Program-made: the position numbers and the translations under genes
Source: Caenorhabditis elegans
Taxonomy: Eukaryota > Nematoda > Chromadorea > Rhabditida > Rhabditidae
Direction of reading: 5' to 3'
DNA length: 64,000 bases
Assembly (NCBI RefSeq): GCF_000002985.6
Contig: NC_003284.9
Location: 17,422,001 to 17,486,000 of the forward strand
Shown here: positions 59,334 to 64,000 of the stretch, in pieces
Layout of the letters: each line of letters opens with the position of its first letter
Position numbering within the stretch: position 1 is the stretch's first letter
Notes under the pieces: generated by a model
Databases searched by the model: none
What the model was told of the DNA's origin: nothing
What the model saw: only the letters and a program-made list of their open reading frames with translations

Positions 59334-61338
59334 ACCGACATTAGACTTTATAGACCATTTTCTCAATTTATGTGTCTCGACTGAAATACGGAACTTTTTC
59401 GCCTCCCACTTTCTCATTTGAAAATATAGTCCGAACACTATAGTTATGGGTCTATGCTACGGTAGACACCTACGGTTGGAAACCATCTCTCTCAACTCTC
59501 TCTTCCTGCGGACTTTCTATTCTGTCTAAATGTAATCTCGCAACTTTTTTTACTTCCTTTTGGGCTCTTTTATTGTAATTGCTTTTTTTAATCTTAGACT
59601 AAAATAGCAAGATTAAAGGTTATCAGCCGGGAGGTACATCTTGATAAGTACTACTTGCTGGAAACTGATTCTCTCTGCACGTTTTTACTAGCACAACTGG
59701 CATTCTTCACTAGGTGATTTTCTAGGTGATAAGTTTTTATACAGAGAACATAAACACTGGTCACCTAAAAATTGTCTACTTTGCACGTCTCACCCAAGTC
59801 AGCCTCGAAGAGCTCCCACTCATTTGCTGCCTGTTCTCTCATCCGGAGAACAGGCTGCAATGAGAAAGTGCACAGCGAGATTTTCTTGGGTCAGTAATAG
59901 CTTCCCGGGTATGGAACAATATGAAGATGTCCTTGCTTCTTTTAATAAATCTTTTACTATAAAAAAATTACTTGATTATTTCATATTTATTTTTTGGATG
60001 TTTTTTATCGGCGTGACACGCATGTTTGTGTTATGAAATAAAACTGCGTAGGCGGTCTTAATGGTGATTCATGCAAAATGTACTAAAATAGTAAAACATC
60101 AGATATGACTTTCACATGACTAAGCATTTGAGAAAAGAACATAAAAAAGAAAATATAACTATAAAAAATGGGGTGTTAAAAGTTGTAATTCAAGCAGAAC
60201 TTGAAATTTAATATACTAGAATTTAAAACATATATAGTTAACAGTAAAAATATGCGGTGACTTTAATTCAAATAAAGCAGCATACTAATTCGCTCACTGT
60301 AAAAAAAGTTAGCGACAAAGAGCACTTTGAACTAGGTCTCCTTCTCGCTTTTCTTTTCAGTAGAAAGGAGGCCTGTATGTACCAAATTACCGGTTGACAA
60401 AAAATTTTGTGGTCTCGCAGCTGCTGGTTTTGTTACGAAAATGCCACCGTAAATTTAAGAAATTACTGTTAATAAATTTTCACAAACAACAAAATATTAG
60501 CAATGGGGCATCCGATTGCCGATGAATTACACAAAGTTGGGCAACTCCCATTGCCGGTAGCCAAAAACTACTGCCCTGGTTCACCAGTTTTTTCTGAACG
60601 ATTTTTGGAAAATTTTACAGTTTGAAAAAGTTTTTATATTTTTTTACTCAAGAAATCTTGTTGCCGATTGTAAGACACGTTTGGTCTCCAAAATTTCAGA
60701 TGTATTTTAAAAATTACGAGTTTCGCTGCAACATTTTAGCAATATTGTACTCCTCGCAGCACTCGGCAGTTGCAACTAGCAACATATTCGCGATTTTGCA
60801 AGAATTCGTTTTATCTCTGGTGCAATTTTTACAATTGTACAAACTATGTTTTATAAGTGTTTTGAAAAAATCGATACACCTGTGCTCTAAGTTAAAGTGG
60901 CATAGCTTACTAACAACCTGAAGCAATTTAGAACGCAAAACTTGGCACAGTACCAAACTCTTAAAGATTCGTATTTCCCTCGCGAGACACTTTATATTAC
61001 AAAATCAGTTAATTCGAAAATAATTTATTCAATTAATTCTTCAAAAATAAATAATGTACATTAAAATGTACATTTCAAAAATCAATATTTTTTATATAAA
61101 CAGTGTATTAGAGTGGGACCAGTGATATATTCCAAGTAAGTTCAATGTACAAGAATGCAAGGTTTATATGCGTTGTGTGAAGAGATTTAATTTATACTTG
61201 TGAAATATTTTGGTACTGCCGGTTACAATTCAGGCTATGCAAGGTCATGGCATTGGAACTGACTAGGTGTCACATATTAGAAGATCCAGAAGTATACCCA
61301 AAAGTTAACCCTAATATAAAACTGTGGCTCTGACATCT
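59334..61338. other. intergenic region left of the GPCR gene
   Basis: AT-rich DNA with one marked structure, the hairpin at 59793-59890. The GPCR 3' UTR probably ends at the AATAAA complement (TTTATT, about 61024-61029). No protein gene is seen. Confidence 0.5.
59793..59890. ncRNA. candidate structured RNA hairpin (miRNA-precursor-like)
   Basis: The core stem is 59819-59838 with 59846-59864 around a 7-base loop, with one bulge and one mismatch. Beyond symmetric 11-base internal loops the arms pair again: CTCG (59804-59807) with CGAG (59876-59879), and CCCAAG (59793-59798) with CTTGGG (59885-59890). The size and layout resemble a microRNA precursor, though the internal loops are large. I do not recognise a known microRNA in either arm. 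Confidence 0.35.
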
Positions 61339-63916
61339 TCAGCAGCTACTGTAATGAGAATTGGTTGCTGATGAGTACAACGGATTATTTGTGACGTTTA
61401 GCATTTTACTGGTGTCCTGCGGATCAGTGGAGTTTTTGAGCATGATCTGCTTATCCGGTTTGGCAGTTCGTAATAGCTTTTGAATCTAAAAACACGTTTT
61501 TATTGAGGACTTTAGTTATTTTCTGAAATAAATTCTTACATTTTTCTGGAAAGAATCTGAGAGAAAAACGTAGAGGAACGGGTTCGCAGCAGAGTTGATG
61601 TACTGAAGGGCAAATGCAAAGTGTGTGCAGCAAAAAAGCAGGTACTTGCTTCTAGAAAAAAATAATTATTGCGTAAGTAATTCTTATGTTGAAAACGTTT
61701 TCATGTTAACGTAAACAAGCAACCAACGCTGTGTTGGTTTGTACATATAGTTTAATCAGCCGTCTCCAGAAACCAACAAGATGTTCCGACATTTAGTGCA
61801 AAACTTTTAAACTTTCAAATATGGAAGAAGTTTTTTGTCCAAATAAGTTTGTGTCAGCATATGTTTTTTCGTAAATTATCACCCCTCCCCCTGCCTTTAT
61901 TGTTAGTTTCATTTTTATCTGACTGAACATTGTAAGTTTAGGACCACCGTAACCCGGAAGAGTTCACTTCAAAAACCACTCAACTCTCTTGTTAGTATGT
62001 AGTTTTTTTGCAACCCCTCCTTCCTGCCCCATTCAAAAGTTTCTAATGAGCAGTAAAACTCTCGGGTTTGAAATTTGAACTCCGGAACTTCATTAGAAAG
62101 TCACGCGAACTTTTTGGTTGACTTCCGCAATGTAGGAGGCCGACTTACTTTTCGAATAGATTTGCTTCAATCGACCATTGAACAATCCAAAACGGAAGCC
62201 AGCAGTGGGTGTAGGAGATGACAATGGCTAGCCCCATTATGGTTACCTAGAAAAAACAATGTTTTTCTAGAGTCAGAAGTTTCAAAGGTAGACTCGTGCT
62301 ATTTTTATGATATTTCTGAATGCAAACCTTGGTAGTTCGTTTCTTGGTAGCCGTTCTTTTAGTTTGCATTTGTCGTTTTCTTTGACACATTTTCAATATT
62401 ATTTTGAAATAAAAATACCAGACGGCAACTAATGGTATCAGATACGAAAGGGCAAATGTATAACTGATGAAGAATCTGAAATATTTCAAGTTTAACATCT
62501 CAAAAGAATTGACTAAGTACCTTCTAGAAGCCAGCATGTTCTGCTCGATCTCATTAAGCAATGTTTCATTCATTTCGGTTGCTGACTCGAGTACAGTGAC
62601 GTTTCCAACAAATAGCATGCAGCTTCCTCCCCTGGCCTCGCCAGCTGAAAAATTTGTTGAAGTTTTAGACCGAATTGCGGTAACTTATACGGTCCTTTCG
62701 TACATTTCAGTTGATTTGATGCATTTACTTTTTCTTTTTTCTTTTCAGCCGCCTTTTTCGAATTTGCCGTTTTTTTCCAAATATATTTTCTAATTCTAAA
62801 GTGTTTTTGTTTTTGTTTCTACGAATGCATAGATTTAAAATGACTTGCATTTTAAAAAAGTGTTTTTTTTTTTTGCATTAATTTTAGTTTTGAAAACAGT
62901 TCTGAGTTGAACATCAAGGAACAAGACATATTCCGGAAATGAAAACATTTTCATTCTTGAAACAACTGTAGCTCAAGAAATTTTTAATTGTTTTGAATGT
63001 TTAAAGTTTATATCTCTCACTTTTGCGCCTTGGAAAAACAAAACAAAGAACTTTTCGAATTTTTTTAGATCAGTTCACGGAATTCTAAGTCATTGAGGGA
63101 ATCTTTTTGCAAAAATAGGTCTCAAAAAATAGATAAAGCTTTTTAAAACATTCCAAAAATAATATAACATGATGCTAGAATGCTTATAACAATATGATTT
63201 CTTCCAAAACTACTTTTTAGGAGCGAAAGATGCTAGATACATAAAAATGTAGTGAAAATTCAGATCTTAATCTGTCCATTTTTAGACAATTTTAATAGAA
63301 GAATCAACGGAAATATGGAACTCACCCGAAGAAGATTTGATCAGCTTGACAAACAGGAACAACGGTGTCATTTCCAGAATGACCATTATCCATGCAGCCA
63401 CAGACAATGCAAATGCCGCCTGTGTTGTTCGGAACGATTTCGACTGAATCGGGCGACAGACCGCCAGATATCTGTCGAACGAGAGTATTGCAATAAAGAC
63501 GGCAGAGGCAAACTGCGATACTGCATTTCCAGATATGTACAGTTTACACATTATTGGTCCCCATATCCAACCATCATGAGACGACTGGGCAAATAGGGAC
63601 ACTGGAATGCCACAGAGGAAGAGGAGATCCGCAACGGCAAGGTTGAATATGTAGATGTTAGATATTGTTCTCATATCACTAAAAGTTTCATCATGATTTT
63701 TGATTTACTCTCCTGTCAGGGAAGAACGTTAAGTGCTACCCAATTCAAAATACGAAACATTTGATTTCCGATTGGATATTTGAGTTTCCTTTTAGCTTCC
63801 TGTTCACATACTCTGTCAAACTCACCGGAAGTACACAATAGCGGCCAGCACAAAAAGATTGGCAGGAATGCCAATAAGTGCGGTCAGACACCATGTAAGA
63901 TGAGCAACAGTTTTGA
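61339..63916 (-). CDS. neuropeptide-type rhodopsin-family GPCR (5' end outside the window)
   Basis: Seven-span G-protein-coupled receptor, expected in neuronal membranes. Exons in the window (minus): 63916-63825, 63678-63326, 62644-62521, 62475-62328, 62246-62149, 61651-61540 and 61485-61339. They are in phase and give 357 residues from TM1 onward; the start exon lies beyond 64000. Landmarks: TM1 LIGIPANLFVLAAIVYF, NLAVADLLFLCGIP in TM2, a Cys before TM3, SFDRYLAVCRP at the end of TM3, a Cys in loop 2, CWLPFW in TM6 and NPFLYVFLS in TM7. The overall pattern is closest to somatostatin/allatostatin-C/opioid-like peptide receptors (the npr genes of worms); I do not assign a symbol. Loop 2 carries N-glycosylation-like sites. 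Confidence 0.9.
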
Positions 63917-64000
63917 TCTGAAAATTGGAAGATAGCAATGAAAAATCTATTTTCGGTTACTTTTTCGGTTACTTTTCTATACCACTACGGTCAATTTCGT

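Overview
The window is nuclear DNA of a Caenorhabditis nematode, most likely Caenorhabditis elegans and probably its X chromosome. The signs are AT-rich sequence, many 45-60 base introns ending in TTTCAG, TTTTCAG at likely trans-splice sites, short 3' ends with AATAAA, and gene content I recognise: a divergent pair of muscle myosin regulatory light chain genes (mlc-1/mlc-2 type), a nematode trehalose-6-phosphate synthase that splices to exactly 1331 residues (tps-1), and an SLC17 transporter beside it. The organism and chromosome are inferred from recall of these genes; nothing was searched.

Layout, left to right. A possible gene tail (3-32) is followed by about 7 kb without a convincing gene. 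Then, on the + strand: a Cys-loop ligand-gated ion channel (7169-11103); a four-KH-domain FUBP-like nucleic-acid-binding protein (12561-15737) with a perfect-looking inverted-repeat element in its 5' flank; a small single-pass secretory membrane protein (16752-17668); and a large secreted mucin-like gene (18659-28604). The mucin gene has a C6-type six-cysteine domain, about 135 copies of a 45-base Ser/Thr minisatellite, and then six thrombospondin-1-like modules alternating with a second cysteine-rich module. An ILRUN (C6orf106)-like gene follows (30397-33435), with a palindromic transposon in its last intron.

The middle holds two nearly identical myosin light chain genes pointing away from each other (33901-34567 minus; 37230-38156 plus) across a 2.66 kb shared upstream region. 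Next come an intact SLC17 anion transporter gene on the minus strand (38926-42870) and a broken copy of it (43378-44682, minus). The copy has lost the six middle exons and carries a frameshift; the gap holds a GC-rich, hairpin-forming insert. tps-1 fills 45475-52528 on the minus strand in 21 exons. About 8.8 kb of mostly non-coding DNA follows, with a CT-rich block, a candidate unrecognised two-exon reading frame and a 98-base hairpin. The window ends inside a minus-strand neuropeptide-type GPCR gene (61339 to beyond 63916).

The genes do not form one pathway. Separate themes are muscle contraction (the mlc pair), sugar stress metabolism (tps-1), neuronal signalling (ion channel, GPCR) and secreted surface or mucus protein (the mucin). 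I reconstructed exons by eye from splice signals and checked that the reading phase closes for the KH, small membrane, ILRUN, both mlc, SLC17, tps-1 and GPCR models. The ion-channel model has one uncertain exon. The mucin model has an unresolved frame problem inside its repeat.
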